Part shown: positions 14,985 through 22,355 of the stretch, in pieces | Layout of the letters: every line of letters starts with the position of its first letter | Numbering within the stretch: the first letter of the stretch is position 1 | Assembly: GCA_023512015.1 (NCBI GenBank) | Contig: JAIMAI010000026.1 | Location: 1 to 32,742, forward strand | Length of the DNA stretch: 32,742 bases | Reading direction: 5' to 3' | Source of the DNA: Acidothermus sp. | Lineage (GTDB): Bacteria; Actinomycetota; Actinomycetes; Acidothermales; Acidothermaceae | Notes under the pieces: generated by a model | Told to the model about the DNA's origin: nothing | Databases searched by the model: none | What the model saw: the letters and a program-made list of their open reading frames with translations, nothing else | Program-made: the position numbers and the translations under genes

Positions 14985-16519
14985 ACCGCCGTCGCGGCAC
15001 GTCGGCCGCGGCGCCGCAACCCCCGCAGGGGATCCGGCTCGGCGAGCCATCGGGCGAGCAGTCGGACCCCGTACCCGGTCGCCCCTTTGACGATCTCGTG
15101 CTCGTCGGCGTCTGCCCGCGCCGGGCCGGCGATGTCCAAGTGGGCGAACGGGACGTCGCGGGCGAATTCCCGGAGGAACAACGCGGCGATGATCCCCCCT
15201 GCGCCGTAGTCCTTCCCTGCGACCGCCACGTTGGCGAGGTCGGCGATCGGCGAGTCGAGAGCGTCCCGGTACTCCTCGACGAACGGCATCCGCCACAGGT
15301 ATTCGCCCGCCCGCTCGGCCGCGTCGAGCAGGACGGCGGCCAGACGCTCGTCGGTGGCGAACAGCCCCGCGTGGCGGCGTCCGAGCCCCCGGGACATGGC
15401 GCCGGTAAGCGTCGCCAGATCCACGATGACGTCGGGCTGCAGGACCCGTCGGGCGTATCCGATCGCGTCGGCGAGGATGAGCCGGCCTTCGGCGTCGGTG
15501 TTGAGAACCTCGACCGTGGTGCCGTCGAAATGGGTGATCACGTCGCCCGGTCGGAGGGCCGAACCCGATGGCATGTTCTCCGCTCCCGGGACCAAGCCGG
15601 TGACCGCCACCCGCACGTCGAGATCGCGCAGCAGGCTCATGGTGGCGATCACTGCGCCGCCGCCGGCCATATCGGTTTTCATCGCCACCATGCCGGAGGC
15701 CGTTTTGAGCGAGAGCCCGCCGGAGTCGAAGGTGACCCCCTTGCCGATGAGTACCACCTGCCCCGGAAGCGGATCGGGCGGACGGTAGGTGAGCTCGATG
15801 AGGCGCGGCGGGTGCGCCGATCCGGCTCCCACGCCGAGGATTCCGCCGAAGCCTTCCTCGGCGAGCTCTCGCTCCGTGCGAACCCTTACCCCCAGCCCAC
15901 ATCGACGGGCGATCAACCTCGCCTGTGCGGCCAGCCAGGCCGGACTCTTGGTGGACGACGGCATCGTCGCGAGATCTCGCGCGAGCACGACCCCCTCCGC
16001 GATCCGCACCGCCCGCTGGAAGGCGGTCCGTATCCGCTGCGCGGTCCGCGCCACGACCTCGACGGCGCGGAGCGTGGCGCCGTTCGGGGTCGAGGACAAC
16101 CGGAAGCGGTAACCGCCGAGCAGCAGGCCTTCGACGAAAGCGGCGACCCCTTCGGCCCCGACCGAAGGCGGCAGCGCCGCGCAGGCCGTCTCCACCTTCG
16201 TCAGCCGCCGGACGACGGCCGCCGCCGCTCTGCGCAGATCGGTTGGGGAGGCACCCGGGCAGAACAAGACCACCAGACGTGAGCCGTCGACGTGCACCAG
16301 GACATCTCCTCCGTCGCCGGACCACCCGTGCCGGGCGATGACGGAGGAAAGGGTGGCCTGGTCGATCCCCACAACTGCTAGGGCGTCGGGCACGGGACAG
16401 CGCCATTCGCCGTCCCCGCTCCGCTCCATGGGGATCACGTAAGCGTCTACCGACGGCGAGACCGCGTCGGTCAACCGAAGCGTCGGCAGCCTGGGAGAGG
16501 ACGAGAGGGTCGGGGACAC
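14975..16519 (-). CDS. pepA: Leucyl aminopeptidase (M17 family)
   Basis: A 514-residue cytosolic metallo-aminopeptidase that removes N-terminal residues from peptides. All metal and catalytic residues align with E. coli PepA: Lys260 and Asp265 in GKGVTFDSGG, Asp283 in MKTDMAGGG, and Asp342, Glu344 and Arg346 in NTDAEGR, with the same 59-residue spacing between Asp283 and Asp342. The N-terminal ~170 residues are the usual poorly conserved M17 domain. GTG 16519 is 17 nt after the DUF3117 stop, suggesting cotranscription, although no strong ribosome-binding site is seen. The length is typical of the family. Confidence 0.94.
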   Translation of the reverse strand: MSPTLSSSPRLPTLRLTDAVSPSVDAYVIPMERSGDGEWRCPVPDALAVVGIDQATLSSVIARHGWSGDGGDVLVHVDGSRLVVLFCPGASPTDLRRAAAAVVRRLTKVETACAALPPSVGAEGVAAFVEGLLLGGYRFRLSSTPNGATLRAVEVVARTAQRIRTAFQRAVRIAEGVVLARDLATMPSSTKSPAWLAAQARLIARRCGLGVRVRTERELAEEGFGGILGVGAGSAHPPRLIELTYRPPDPLPGQVVLIGKGVTFDSGGLSLKTASGMVAMKTDMAGGGAVIATMSLLRDLDVRVAVTGLVPGAENMPSGSALRPGDVITHFDGTTVEVLNTDAEGRLILADAIGYARRVLQPDVIVDLATLTGAMSRGLGRRHAGLFATDERLAAVLLDAAERAGEYLWRMPFVEEYRDALDSPIADLANVAVAGKDYGAGGIIAALFLREFARDVPFAHLDIAGPARADADEHEIVKGATGYGVRLLARWLAEPDPLRGLRRRGRRAATAVPA

Positions 16520-16536
16520 CGCGGGGATCGCGGCAC

Positions 16537-16704
16537 TCAGCCGACGGCGTTCTTGAGGGCTTCGCTCAGAGCGGTGGCTTCTTCAGCGGACAATTCGACG
16601 ACGAGTCGGCCACCGCCTTCCAGCGGGACGCGCATCACGATGCCGCGTCCTTCTTTGGTCACTTCGAGCGGACCGTCACCCGTCCGCGGCTTCATGGCCG
16701 CCAT
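16537..16704 (-). CDS. DUF3117 small protein
   Basis: A 55-residue actinobacterial protein of unknown function, recognised by MAAMKPRTGDGPLEV at the start and EGRGIVMRVPLEGGGRLVVE in the middle. ATG 16704 has GGGGAG 5 nt upstream and matches the usual start; the longer upstream frame is not conserved. In mycobacteria the same small gene (Rv1211) follows the 3-methyladenine glycosylase gene. Here an enoyl-CoA hydratase-family gene on the other strand has been placed between the two. Confidence 0.9.
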   Translation of the reverse strand: MAAMKPRTGDGPLEVTKEGRGIVMRVPLEGGGRLVVELSAEEATALSEALKNAVG

Positions 16705-16805
16705 GCCTGCTCCCCTTCCAGTTCCACCCCGCACTTGCTGCATCTCACCTGTTTCGGTGATTATCGCCGATGGAGAGACCCGACCGCCACGTGAGGGGGC
16801 AGATT

Positions 16806-17624
16806 GTGGACGGCGATCCCCCGACGCTGCCCGGTGACGCCGCCGACCCGCCGGTTGAAATCCGTCGAGAAGGGGCGGTCGCGTGGGTCGGTCTGCGCGG
16901 AAGCGGCGGTCGCGGCACTCTCGACCTGACGACGAAGATTGCGTTGCGCGAGGGGCTGCGCAGAATCGCCGACGATGCGGCGGTGCGGGCCGTCGTCCTC
17001 ACCGGGAACGGATCGGTGTTCTGCGTCGGTCAAGACCTCCGCGAACACGCGGACGCTCTCGCCGACGACGCCACCCACGCCTGGGACACCATCCGCGATC
17101 ACTTCAATCCGATCGCGGCGTCTCTCGCGACCATGCCGAAGCCGGTCATCGCGGCGGTGAACGGGACGGCGGCCGGCGCCGGGGTCTCCTTCGCGCTGGC
17201 CTGCGATCTCCGGCTCGCCGCCCCGGACGCGGTCTTCCATCTGGCTTTCCCCGGTATCGGGCTGTCGGTGGACTCCGGGCTGTCGTGGTTCCTGCCCCGC
17301 TTGGTCGGATACGGACGCGCCCTGGAGCTGTTGCTCCGCGCCCGTCCGATCACCGCCGCCGAGGCGCTCGCTGCAGGGATGATCCACGAGGTGGTGGACG
17401 ACGTCCACGCCGCCGCGGCGCGGATCGCGGAGGAGCTCGCGGCCGGGCCGACCGTGGCGTACGGAGCGATCAAGCAGGCGTTCGCTTACTCGGCTACCCA
17501 CACCCTCGCCGACGCGTTGGACAACGAAGCGACGCTGCAAACCGTCGCAGGAATCACCGAGGACCACGCCGCCGCGGTACGGGCGTTCCTGGAGAAGCGA
17601 CGCCCCGCCTTCCACGGACACTGA
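16806..17624 (+). CDS. Enoyl-CoA hydratase/isomerase family protein (PaaG-like)
   Basis: A 272-residue crotonase-fold protein acting on a CoA thioester. The oxyanion-hole segments are CVGQDLREH and NGTAAGAGVSFALACD. At the second catalytic position it has GLSVDSGLSWFLPRLVG, with Asp in place of the Glu of true hydratases; PaaG-type isomerases (1,2-epoxyphenylacetyl-CoA) also carry Asp there. Isomerase activity is therefore more likely than hydration, but no other phenylacetate genes are in the window. GTG 16806 is chosen because GAGGGGG precedes it by 7 nt; ATG 16770 is possible but has no ribosome-binding site. Confidence 0.85.
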   Translation: MDGDPPTLPGDAADPPVEIRREGAVAWVGLRGSGGRGTLDLTTKIALREGLRRIADDAAVRAVVLTGNGSVFCVGQDLREHADALADDATHAWDTIRDHFNPIAASLATMPKPVIAAVNGTAAGAGVSFALACDLRLAAPDAVFHLAFPGIGLSVDSGLSWFLPRLVGYGRALELLLRARPITAAEALAAGMIHEVVDDVHAAAARIAEELAAGPTVAYGAIKQAFAYSATHTLADALDNEATLQTVAGITEDHAAAVRAFLEKRRPAFHGH

Positions 17625-17643
17625 TCCGCAGGTAACCGTCCGC

Positions 17644-17666
17644 GGTTCGACGGCCGACCGTCAACC
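17644..17666. terminator. Hairpin between convergent enoyl-CoA hydratase and tag genes
   Basis: GGTT-c-GACGG (17644-17653) pairs with CCGTC-AACC (17658-17666) around the loop CCGA, a 9-bp stem with one bulged base. It includes the tag stop codon. No U-tract is present. Confidence 0.45.
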
Positions 17667-18287
17667 CGCCCGCAGTCGCAAGAACTCCCGCCGCCAGCGG
17701 GTGACGTCGTCGGCCACGATGCACCCCACCACGTGATCGTTGATCATGCCGGTGGCTTGCATGTGGGCGTAGGCGGTGGTCGGCCCGATGAAGCGGAAAC
17801 CGTGGCGGCGCAACGTCTCGGCCAACGCTGCGGATTCCTCGCTGCGGGTGGGGATGTCGGAGCGGCACCGCGGAAGCGGCGCGTCCGCGGGCGCCGCATG
17901 CTGCCACACGAGGTCGCTCAAGGAGCAGCCTTCGCGGCGCAACGCGCGGGCCGTCCGGGCGTTGTGCACCACTGCTTCGATCTTCGCGCGGTTCCGGATG
18001 ATCGCCCGGTTGGTGAGCAGCCGTTCGATGTCGCGCTCGGTGAAGCGGGCGATCCGATCGATCCGGAAACCCGCGAACGCCTCTCGGAAAGCCTCCCTGC
18101 GGCGCAAAATCGCTATCCACGACAGGCCGGATTGGAACGCTTCCAAGGCGAGCCGTTCGAAGACCGCGTCGTCGCCGTCGACCGGGCGGCCCCACTCCTC
18201 GTCGTGGTAGGCCACGTATTCCGGTTCGGAGTACGCCCAGGCGCAGCGCACCAACCCGTCGGGACCCGTCGCCAGTCCGCAGCTCAT
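17661..18287 (-). CDS. tag: DNA-3-methyladenine glycosylase I
   Basis: A 208-residue base-excision repair enzyme that removes 3-methyladenine from alkylated DNA. The zinc ligands of the family are all present: Cys15, His28 (YHDEEWG), and His185 and Cys189 (NDHVVGC). The catalytic-site Glu49 is in LEAFQSGLSWI, and the helix-hairpin region IIRNRAKIEAVVHNAR is conserved. ATG 18287 directly follows the TGA of the DivIVA-motif gene with no gap, so the two are coupled. Mycobacteria have the same pair (Rv1209-Rv1210). Confidence 0.94.
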   Translation of the reverse strand: MSCGLATGPDGLVRCAWAYSEPEYVAYHDEEWGRPVDGDDAVFERLALEAFQSGLSWIAILRRREAFREAFAGFRIDRIARFTERDIERLLTNRAIIRNRAKIEAVVHNARTARALRREGCSLSDLVWQHAAPADAPLPRCRSDIPTRSEESAALAETLRRHGFRFIGPTTAYAHMQATGMINDHVVGCIVADDVTRWRREFLRLRAG

Positions 18288-18683
18288 TCAGCCGCCGACG
18301 CCGCCGCGGTCGCCGTCCGCCTCCGCCGCCGCCCGGGCCGCCACGGATCCGACGTGCTCGGTGGTCGCGGCGTCGGTGGATTCCGCGTTTCCGGACTCCG
18401 CTCCTTCCGTACCGCCGAGCAGCTCCGCGATGCGGGCATCACGCTCCGCGATCTCCCGCTTGAGGCGGGCGAGGACGTCGTCCACCTCGCTCATCCGGTA
18501 GCCGCGAAACGCGAGGCTGAAGCGGACGGTATCGATGTCGTCGGCACGGACCGGCCGGTCGTCCGGGAGCCCGCGCCCCGGGCGATCCGGTGGGAAGTGG
18601 GTGAGCGAACCCCCGAAACCCGCAGCCGCCGCAGCCACGGCGAAGACCACGGCGAGTACGACGATGACCTCGACGATGAGCAC
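18288..18683 (-). CDS. DivIVA-motif small membrane protein (Rv1209-like)
   Basis: A 131-residue protein with a hydrophobic N-terminal helix (2-22), a short polar linker and a DivIVA-type segment FSLAFRGYRMSEVDDVLARL followed by a predicted coiled coil (about 54-90). The remainder is Ala/Glu-rich and disordered. GTG 18683 is the only start that keeps the helix, but GGAGG directly touches it, leaving abnormal spacing. The function is unknown; homologues sit beside tag in many actinobacteria, and the DivIVA segment suggests a link to the membrane or the division site. It is divergent from folP2; the gpgS gene found between the two in mycobacteria is absent. Confidence 0.75.
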   Translation of the reverse strand: MLIVEVIVVLAVVFAVAAAAAGFGGSLTHFPPDRPGRGLPDDRPVRADDIDTVRFSLAFRGYRMSEVDDVLARLKREIAERDARIAELLGGTEGAESGNAESTDAATTEHVGSVAARAAAEADGDRGGVGG

Positions 18684-18734
18684 CCTCCGATGGTGCCACG
18701 ACCCGGCCAAAGGACGACGGGAGGCGGGCCGGAG

Positions 18735-18809
18735 ACGCGGGCTCCCAAGCGATAGGGGCGTGACGGGTGGCCCGCCGGAGGCGAGGACGAAACGCGGGCT
18801 TCCGAGCGA
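18735..18809. repeat. 18-bp direct repeats in the DivIVA/folP2 divergent region
   Basis: ACGCGGGCTCCCAAGCGA (18735-18752) recurs at 18792-18809 with two changes, 57 bp apart start to start. The segments preceding both copies are also loosely similar, suggesting a local duplication. They lie in the 163-bp promoter region and may be paired operator sites. Confidence 0.5.
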
Positions 18810-18846
18810 CGTCGTGCCGATCGATAAGCTCCGGCACGGAGGTGCG

Positions 18847-19710
18847 ATGCGGCTGCGACTCGGGCCCCGGGAATTCGGGGAACACGATTTCGCCGTCATG
18901 GCGATCGTCAACCGCACCCCCGATTCCTTCTTCGACCAAGGCGCGACGTTCGACACCGCTCCCGCTCTCGAAGCGGTCGACCGAGCCGTCGCAGAAGGCG
19001 CGGACATCATCGACATCGGCGGGGTTCGTGCCGGCCCCGGGCCGGAAGTGACCGTGGAGGAGGAAATCCGCCGCGTCGCCGATTTCGTGGCGCTGGTGCG
19101 CGAGCGCCACCCCACCATCGTGATCAGCGTCGATACCTGGCGCTCCGAAGTGGGCAAGGTGGTGGCCGAAGCCGGTGCCGATCTGCTGAACGACGCCTGG
19201 GGCGGATACGACCCGCAGCTCGCCGAGGTCGCTGCCGCCGCAGGGATCGGGCTGGTCTGCTCGCACGCCAGCGGTCTGTCTCCGCGCACGGACCCGCACC
19301 GGGTGCACTACGCGGATGTGGTGGACGACGTGAAACGCACCGTGACCGCGCTCGCCGAGCGGGCGGTCGCGGTCGGCGTCCGCCGGGACGGAATCCTCAT
19401 CGATCCCGCTCACGATTTCGCGAAGAACACCCGGCATTCGTTGATGGTGAGCCGGCGCCTCGACGAATTGGTGGCCACCGGATGGCCGGTGCTGGTTGCC
19501 CTCTCCAACAAGAAATTCATCGGGGAAACGCTGGACCTCCCCACCGGGGAGCGGCTGTACGGAACGCTCGCCGCCACCGCGGTCGCGGCGTGGCAGGGGG
19601 CCCGGGTGTTCCGTGTCCACCAGGTGAAGGAAACCCGGCAGGTGCTGGACATGGTCGCCGCCATTCGGGGTTTTCGCCAACCCTTGGTTTCCCGCCGCGG
19701 ACTGCTCTAA
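18847..19710 (+). CDS. folP2: FolP2-type dihydropteroate synthase homologue
   Basis: A 287-residue TIM-barrel protein of the pterin-binding family. MAIVNRTPDSFFD and ISVDTWRSEVGKVV align with dihydropteroate synthase. Several loops differ, however: NDAWGG instead of NDVSGG, DPAHDFAKN instead of DPGIGFGK, and ALSNKKFIGE instead of the GxSRK loop. These departures match mycobacterial FolP2, reported to lack dihydropteroate synthase activity, so a folate role should not be assumed. ATG 18847 has GGAGG at 6 nt. A pabB lies 8 kb away, but no folate operon is formed here. FolP2 genes normally lie beside gpgS, a glucosyl-3-phosphoglycerate synthase gene; that neighbour is missing. Confidence 0.88.
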   Translation: MRLRLGPREFGEHDFAVMAIVNRTPDSFFDQGATFDTAPALEAVDRAVAEGADIIDIGGVRAGPGPEVTVEEEIRRVADFVALVRERHPTIVISVDTWRSEVGKVVAEAGADLLNDAWGGYDPQLAEVAAAAGIGLVCSHASGLSPRTDPHRVHYADVVDDVKRTVTALAERAVAVGVRRDGILIDPAHDFAKNTRHSLMVSRRLDELVATGWPVLVALSNKKFIGETLDLPTGERLYGTLAATAVAAWQGARVFRVHQVKETRQVLDMVAAIRGFRQPLVSRRGLL

Positions 19711-19834
19711 GACCTTTACCCGTTTCGAACACGAGGGTCACCGGGTCTTGAAATCCCGGCGACAAGGTCGAAACCGTCACCTCCCTCGACCGGTCCGCGC
19801 ACTGGATCGGGGGCCACCCTCACCGGAGGAACAC

Positions 19835-20389
19835 ATGAACATCCTTCGCTCTCGAAATTCGGGTTTCCTGCGGCGGTACCGGCTGGGCCGCCGAACGGTC
19901 GCAGTGGCGGTCGCGGGGATTCTCGCCGCCGGAGGTCTGGCAGGAGCGGCGGTTGCCGCAACCGGTGCGCCGCAACCCACCCAGCTTGCGGCGCTCACGG
20001 CCGACCCTCAGCCGGGGTCGTCGTCCGGCTCGCACCCGGCAGACGACCGGGCCACGCTGCTGCGGCAACTCGCCCACCGCTCGGTTCGCGGCGACATCGT
20101 CGTCCGCACCAAGCAGGGATTCGCGACGATGTCGTTCCAACGGGGCGAGGTCACCGCGGTCGACCCCACCACGTTCACCGTGCGGGACGCGACCGGAACG
20201 ACCGAGACGTGGACGCTGACCGCAGCAACCAAGATCCGGGAGCGTGGCAAGGCGGCCCAGCTCACCGTCGGAGTGAGCGTGGTCGTGCTCGGCACGCAGA
20301 CCGACGGCGCTCAGTCGGGAGCGACCCGCGACGCCCGGTTCGTGTGGATCCTGGCCCCGAAGGCGACCCCGTCGCCGTCCTCTGCGTGA
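19835..20389 (+). CDS. Secreted DUF5666-like protein
   Basis: A 184-residue exported protein of unknown function. The N-terminus has a basic stretch (RRYRLGRR) and a hydrophobic segment VAVAVAGILAAGGLAGAAVA that reads as a signal peptide or anchor (about 20-41). A low-complexity Ser/Pro/Gly linker follows. Residues about 100-175 form a small beta-rich domain (GEVTAVDPTTFTVRDATG, TWTLTAATKIRERG, VGVSVVVLGTQ) typical of DUF5666. ATG 19835 has CGGAGGA at 6 nt. Its final 79 nt overlap the convergent ybaK-like gene. No partner is apparent. Confidence 0.8.
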   Translation: MNILRSRNSGFLRRYRLGRRTVAVAVAGILAAGGLAGAAVAATGAPQPTQLAALTADPQPGSSSGSHPADDRATLLRQLAHRSVRGDIVVRTKQGFATMSFQRGEVTAVDPTTFTVRDATGTTETWTLTAATKIRERGKAAQLTVGVSVVVLGTQTDGAQSGATRDARFVWILAPKATPSPSSA

Positions 20390-20952
20390 TCCGCGGATGA
20401 CGACTCCGGTCGGTCGGTCGGTTGACCCAAGCCGTCCAGGACCACCGCGCCGGGGAGGCGGCCGAGCAGGGCGCCCGGCACGACGAGCTTGGAGCGGCGC
20501 ACTCCCGAACCGATGACCACGTCCCGGGTGGTCACCGCCGGGTCGACCAGGATCGGCCAGCCTTGCGGCAAACCGATCGGCGTGATGCCGCCGTACTCCA
20601 TACCGGTCAGGGCCACCGCCTCCTCCATCGGCGCGAACGACGCCTTGCGCGCGCCGAGGTGGCGGCGGACCAGGCCGTTGACGTCGGCTCGGGTGGAGGC
20701 GAGGACGACGCAGGCGGCCATCGTCGTCGTCTGGCCCCGCCGCCCGGCGACGACGACGCAGTTCGCCGATTCCTCGGCCCCGACCCCGTAGTGGGCGCAA
20801 AACGACGCGGTGTCCGCCAACGCCGGATCGATTTCCGCCACCGCGACCTGGTCGGCGTCCGCCGAGGCGCGGAGCGCGGCGAGCACCGGCGGAGCGAGCA
20901 GGTCGGGTCGCGTGAGAGCCGGGACGGCGGCGAGTCGCGCGGCGAGGGTCAC
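20311..20952 (-). CDS. YbaK/prolyl-tRNA-editing-domain protein
   Basis: A 213-residue protein of the YbaK/ProX deacylase family, which hydrolyses mischarged aminoacyl-tRNA in trans. The recognisable segments are NCVVVAGRRG, ASTRADVNGLVRRHLGARKA, VALTGMEYGGITPIGLP (the glycine-rich substrate loop) and GSGVRRSKLVVPGALL. GTG 20952 overlaps the stop of the LOG gene as GTGA (20949-20952), so it is the last gene of the dapD-dapE-LOG-LOG-ybaK operon. About 30 residues after the domain have no homology and are encoded inside the overlap with the convergent DUF5666 gene, perhaps by read-on into foreign sequence. Confidence 0.87.
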   Translation of the reverse strand: MTLAARLAAVPALTRPDLLAPPVLAALRASADADQVAVAEIDPALADTASFCAHYGVGAEESANCVVVAGRRGQTTTMAACVVLASTRADVNGLVRRHLGARKASFAPMEEAVALTGMEYGGITPIGLPQGWPILVDPAVTTRDVVIGSGVRRSKLVVPGALLGRLPGAVVLDGLGQPTDRPESSSADHAEDGDGVAFGARIHTNRASRVAPD

Positions 20953-21545
20953 GGCTCCGATTCCAGCACCTCTCCGGCGGTCGGATGCAACGCCGGGGTC
21001 ACCCTCAGCTGGGTGTCGAGGACGTCGAAAGCCTCCGGCACCTCCGACGTCCACCGGACGGCGTCCGCGACCTCCCGGCGGACGAACCCCGCATCAACGA
21101 GGAAGGCGACCTGGGTGCGCAGCGGAGCGAAGTGGCCGAAGGGGTCGCAGACCACGACGGGTTTGGCGAGCAGACCGAGGCTGCGGGCCACCCAGATTTC
21201 CAGCATCTCTTCCAAGGTCCCAAGGCCCCCGGGGAGGACGAGGAAGCCGTCGGCCCGCCGTTCCATTTCCGCCTTGCGGCTGCGCATGTCCTCGGTGACC
21301 ACCAATTCATCGGCGTCGTGGTCGGCCACCTCCATCGCCAGCAGCGCCCGGGGGATGACACCGGTGGTGTGTGCCCCGCCGGCGCGGGCGGAGCGAGCGA
21401 CCGCCCCCATGCACGAGACGCTCCCGCCTCCGCTCACCAACCGATGACCGCGGCGGGCCAATTCGGTGCCGACCGCAGCGGCCAGTTCGAGGTAGCGGAT
21501 ATCGATGGCTTCGCTCGACGCGCAGAAAACGCAGATCGTGGTCAT
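20949..21545 (-). CDS. LOG-family protein (cytokinin-nucleotide phosphoribohydrolase type)
   Basis: A 198-residue Rossmann-fold enzyme of the lysine-decarboxylase-like (TIGR00730) family. It has the motif PGGLGTLEE, the substrate-site Arg/Lys pair in DMRSRKAEM, and an N-terminal ICVFCASSEA. These enzymes cleave the ribose-5-phosphate from nucleoside monophosphates, cytokinin nucleotides being the studied substrate. ATG 21545 is 2 nt after the stop of a second, larger LOG gene. Despite the old family name, a role in lysine metabolism should not be inferred from its place after dapE. Confidence 0.87.
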   Translation of the reverse strand: MTTICVFCASSEAIDIRYLELAAAVGTELARRGHRLVSGGGSVSCMGAVARSARAGGAHTTGVIPRALLAMEVADHDADELVVTEDMRSRKAEMERRADGFLVLPGGLGTLEEMLEIWVARSLGLLAKPVVVCDPFGHFAPLRTQVAFLVDAGFVRREVADAVRWTSEVPEAFDVLDTQLRVTPALHPTAGEVLESEP

Positions 21546-21547
21546 GC

Positions 21548-22354
21548 TTACATGTCGGAGCCGTAGCGGTCGGCCTCGGCCCGCTCCATGATTTCGACGA
21601 TTTGTTCGACGTCGTCGGTCACCGTGAGCAGGTCGAGGTCCTCGGGGGAAATCATGCCTTCCCGCAGCGCGTGCTTGCGCAGCCAGCCGAGCAATTCCTT
21701 CCAATAGTCAGCGCGGTACAAGACAACGGGGAACGACGTCACTTTGTGGGTCTGCACCAACGTGAGCGCTTCGAAGAGCTCGTCCAGGGTGCCGAAACCC
21801 CCGGGGAAGACGACGAAACCTTGTGCATATTTCACGAACATCGTCTTGCGGGCGAAGAAATAACGGAATTGCAAGCCGATGTCCACCCAGTCGTTGAGCT
21901 TTTGTTCGAACGGTAATTCAATGCCGAGGCCGACGGAGACCCCACCGGCTTCGGAGCACCCTTTGTTGACGGCTTCCATGACGCCCGGGCCGCCGCCGGT
22001 GATGACGGCGTACCCGGCGCGGGCGAGGGCGGAGCCGAGTTTCTCTGCGGCCGCGTAATCCGGGTGGTCGACGGGGGTGCGCGCCGAGCCGAAGACCGAC
22101 ACCGCGGCGCCCAGTTCGGCGAGCAGACCGAAGCCCTCCACGAACTCCGAGGTGATGCGCAGCACCCGCCACGGATCGGTGTGCACCCAGTCCGCGGGAC
22201 CGCGGCTGTCGAGGAGACGTTGGTCGGTGGTCGTCGTCTCGACTTGGGAGCGCCGCAGGATGACCGGGCCGCGCCGCTTCTCAAGAATGTGGTGGTTGTT
22301 GCCGCTGCGCCGGGCGGTCGGGGCCGGTTCGGTGCGCCGTGCTTGCTCGCTCAC
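21548..22354 (-). CDS. LOG-family protein, larger paralogue (TIGR00730)
   Basis: A 268-residue LOG-like protein, about 70 residues longer than its neighbour because of an N-terminal extension rich in Arg and Thr. The family signature PGGFGTLDELFEAL and the Rossmann turn ITGGGPGVMEAVNKG are clear, as is RYFFARKTMFVKYA. The start is placed at GTG 22354, which has GGGAGGT 5 nt upstream and follows the dapE stop by 1 nt; ATG 22366, overlapping dapE, is also open. In many actinobacteria a LOG protein of this length sits beside dapE. The substrate is likely a nucleoside monophosphate. Confidence 0.86.
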   Translation of the reverse strand: MSEQARRTEPAPTARRSGNNHHILEKRRGPVILRRSQVETTTTDQRLLDSRGPADWVHTDPWRVLRITSEFVEGFGLLAELGAAVSVFGSARTPVDHPDYAAAEKLGSALARAGYAVITGGGPGVMEAVNKGCSEAGGVSVGLGIELPFEQKLNDWVDIGLQFRYFFARKTMFVKYAQGFVVFPGGFGTLDELFEALTLVQTHKVTSFPVVLYRADYWKELLGWLRKHALREGMISPEDLDLLTVTDDVEQIVEIMERAEADRYGSDM

Positions 22355-22355
22355 G

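Noticed and set aside
14925-16406. Arg-rich minus-strand frame overlapping pepA
   Set aside because: The M17 metal ligands with correct spacing lie in the other frame; this frame is low-complexity.
19711-19834. Possible terminator after folP2 (CCGGG/CCCGG, 5-bp stem)
   Set aside because: The stem is too short with a 9-nt loop and no U-run to call a terminator; nothing else is evident in this 124-bp gap apart from the ribosome-binding site of the next gene.
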